From Paenibacillus sp. FSL H8-0548 (lineage in GTDB: Bacteria; Bacillota; Bacilli; Paenibacillales; Paenibacillaceae), in assembly GCF_038630985.1 (NCBI RefSeq), contig NZ_CP152049.1:4111501-4175500 (forward strand): a stretch of 64,000 nt of DNA. The letters run 5' to 3'. Below the pieces are notes generated by a model, which was given only the letters and a program-made list of their open reading frames with translations, ran no database searches and was not told the origin of the DNA. The translations under genes and the position numbers were made by a program. Every line of letters begins with the position of its first letter. Within the stretch, counting starts at the first letter, position 1. Shown one piece after another: positions 62,572 to 64,000 of the stretch.

Positions 62572-64000
62572 ATGTTTAAAGTGTTAGTTTCCGATCCAAT
62601 TAGCGATTTGGGCATTCAGCAGCTTGTTGATGCGTCAGATGTCGCAGTCGACAAAAAGCCTGGATTAAGCGAAGACGAATTAGTTGCTATTATTGGTGAG
62701 TACGATGCATTGCTTGTTCGCAGCCAAACACGTGTAACACCAAGGATTATGGAAGCTGGTAAACAGCTTAAAGTCGTTGGCCGTGCTGGCGTAGGTGTCG
62801 ATAATATCGACCTGGAAGCCGCTACGCAGCGTGGTATTATCGTAATTAATGCGCCCGATGGCAATACGATTACAACTTGTGAGCACACATTTGCCATGAT
62901 GATGGCAGTTGCACGCCACATCCCGCAAGCGTACATGAAAACTGTAAATGGTACATGGGATCGTAAATCCTTCCTCGGAGTTGAGCTTCGCGGCAAAACA
63001 CTTGGCGTACTTGGTATGGGCCGTATCGGCAGCGAGGTTGCAAAACGCGCTAAAGCCTTCGGTATGAATATTATGGGTTATGACCCGTTCATGACAGAGG
63101 AAAGAGCAGAGAAAGCTGGCGTGAAGCTAGCTAGTGTAGATGAAATTGTTCGCAATGCAGATTTCATGACTGTGCATACGCCTCTGACTCCAGAAACTCG
63201 TCATATGATCGGCAAAGCTCAATTTGAAGTAATGAAGCCAGGCATGCGTATCGTTAACTGTGCGCGTGGTGGGATCATCGACGAAATCGCGTTAATCAAT
63301 GCCATCAATGAAGGTATCGTAGCTGGTGCCGCATTTGACGTATTTGAAGTGGAGCCTCCTGCTGAGGATCATCCTTTCTTATCACATCCGAAAGTTATCG
63401 TTACACCGCATCTTGGCGCTTCAACTGTAGAAGCACAAGAGAACGTTGCGATTGACGTTTCAGAGCAAGTGCTTCATATTCTTCGCAACGAGCCATTTAT
63501 TAATGCCGTAAATATGCCGCCGATTCCTGAGAATCTGCAAAAAATTCTTCAGCCATACTTTACACTTGGCGAGAAGCTAGGCAGCTTTATTGCTCAAGCC
63601 ACAGAAGGCGCTGTTACGGAAATCGTAGTTGGCTACTCCGGTGAGCTGGCAGAGGTTGATACCCAGCCGCTAACTCGTCATATCGTTCGCGGTGTGCTTG
63701 CGCATCATTTAGGCTCAGAGCAAGTTAATGTCGTGAACTCGCTTCATCTTGCTAAGGTTCGCGACGTAAATATTGTGGTTCAAAAATCACATGCTTCGAA
63801 AGATTTCACGAATCTCGTTACAGTCTCCCTTCGCACGAAGACTGAAGAGCATGTCGTTTCCGGTACTTTGCTGACGGGCTATGGTCCTCGTATTGTACAC
63901 ATTGATAAGTACCCTGTTGACGTTACGCCAGAGGGCAATCTTATTCTAATCTCGCACAACGATAAGCCTGGTATTATCGGACGCGTAGGAACGCTGCTTG
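62572..64000 (+). CDS. serA: D-3-phosphoglycerate dehydrogenase (partial, 3' end off window)
   Basis: First step of serine synthesis. ATG at 62572 follows TAGGAGG. NAD motif LGVLGMGRIGSEVAKRAKAF (about residues 145-164), catalytic Arg in VNCARGGIIDE, and the Glu and His in FDVFEVEPP and VTPHLGASTVEAQENVA. The intervening ASB domain follows and the window ends in the ACT domain (ISHNDKPGIIGRVGTL). Confidence 0.96.
   Translation, partial: MFKVLVSDPISDLGIQQLVDASDVAVDKKPGLSEDELVAIIGEYDALLVRSQTRVTPRIMEAGKQLKVVGRAGVGVDNIDLEAATQRGIIVINAPDGNTITTCEHTFAMMMAVARHIPQAYMKTVNGTWDRKSFLGVELRGKTLGVLGMGRIGSEVAKRAKAFGMNIMGYDPFMTEERAEKAGVKLASVDEIVRNADFMTVHTPLTPETRHMIGKAQFEVMKPGMRIVNCARGGIIDEIALINAINEGIVAGAAFDVFEVEPPAEDHPFLSHPKVIVTPHLGASTVEAQENVAIDVSEQVLHILRNEPFINAVNMPPIPENLQKILQPYFTLGEKLGSFIAQATEGAVTEIVVGYSGELAEVDTQPLTRHIVRGVLAHHLGSEQVNVVNSLHLAKVRDVNIVVQKSHASKDFTNLVTVSLRTKTEEHVVSGTLLTGYGPRIVHIDKYPVDVTPEGNLILISHNDKPGIIGRVGTLL

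Overview
The window looks like a chromosomal segment of a Paenibacillus-type, spore-forming, Gram-positive bacterium (Bacillales). The evidence is the sporulation and germination genes (spoIVA, spoVIF, ypeB, the YIEGIA pair), strong AGGAGG-type ribosome binding sites with frequent TTG and GTG starts, and a gene order that follows the Bacillus subtilis ypjA-to-serA region almost end to end. Nearly all genes lie on the minus strand, so transcription runs from high to low coordinates. No rRNA, tRNA, insertion sequence or CRISPR array was seen.

Region by region, from low to high coordinates. 1-3.8 kb: the menaquinol:cytochrome c reductase operon qcrABC, with ypjA below it and the DUF2487 and IDEAL-domain genes above it. 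3.8-20.9 kb: a variable block holding a gamma-carbonic anhydrase, an ECF sigma/anti-sigma pair, an MCP with an integral-membrane sensor, a Q-rich protein with a manganese catalase, a radical SAM protein, DinB and VOC-fold proteins, a tandem-HTH MerR regulator, a GH43 glycosidase and an ankyrin protein. It also holds most of the unexplained repeats and structured intergenic DNA. In B. subtilis the slot between tyrA and the qcr region carries aroE (EPSP synthase) and a TPR gene; neither is seen here. 20.9-32.4 kb: the aromatic supraoperon aroC-aroB-aroH-trpEDCFBA-hisC-tyrA. A TRAP-type leader in front of trpE has an internal promoter, an array of GAG/TAG triplets and an intrinsic terminator.

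32.6-40.7 kb: cheR, ndk and a menaquinone/prenyl block (hepS, menG, ubiA-like, ubiX-like, mqnA, hepT). This block points to the futalosine route rather than the classical Men route. mtrB (the TRAP protein that should read the trp leader) and hbs follow. 40.9-53.4 kb: spoIVA, a YphF-like lipoprotein, two small 2Fe-2S ferredoxins flanking a nucleotidyltransferase-like protein, a DUF2768 protein, spoVIF, gpsA, plsY, der, the YIEGIA pair, a YphA-like protein, ypfD, plsC, cmk and ypfB. 53.4-64 kb: the PilZ protein YpfA, ypeB (without sleB beside it), prsW, glutamate dehydrogenase, mecA, a polysaccharide deacetylase, a CPBP protease, a rhodanese and the 5' part of serA.

The most interesting non-coding signals are these. 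(1) A free-standing small RNA gene candidate at about 20681-20798, with a perfect TTGACA-N17-TATAAT promoter and an intrinsic terminator; related copies lie at 19241-19313 and, for the terminator only, 15836-15870. (2) A dispersed intergenic repeat present in four full or partial copies (590, 13543, 23160, 40254). (3) A cluster of direct and inverted 23-27 bp units at 18977-19163. (4) A nested palindromic element at 13662-13795. (5) Three exact tandem 39-bp units before the yphF-like gene. (6) The remnant of an HD-GYP gene at 7944-8066. All functions are inferred from sequence reading alone; no database search was run.
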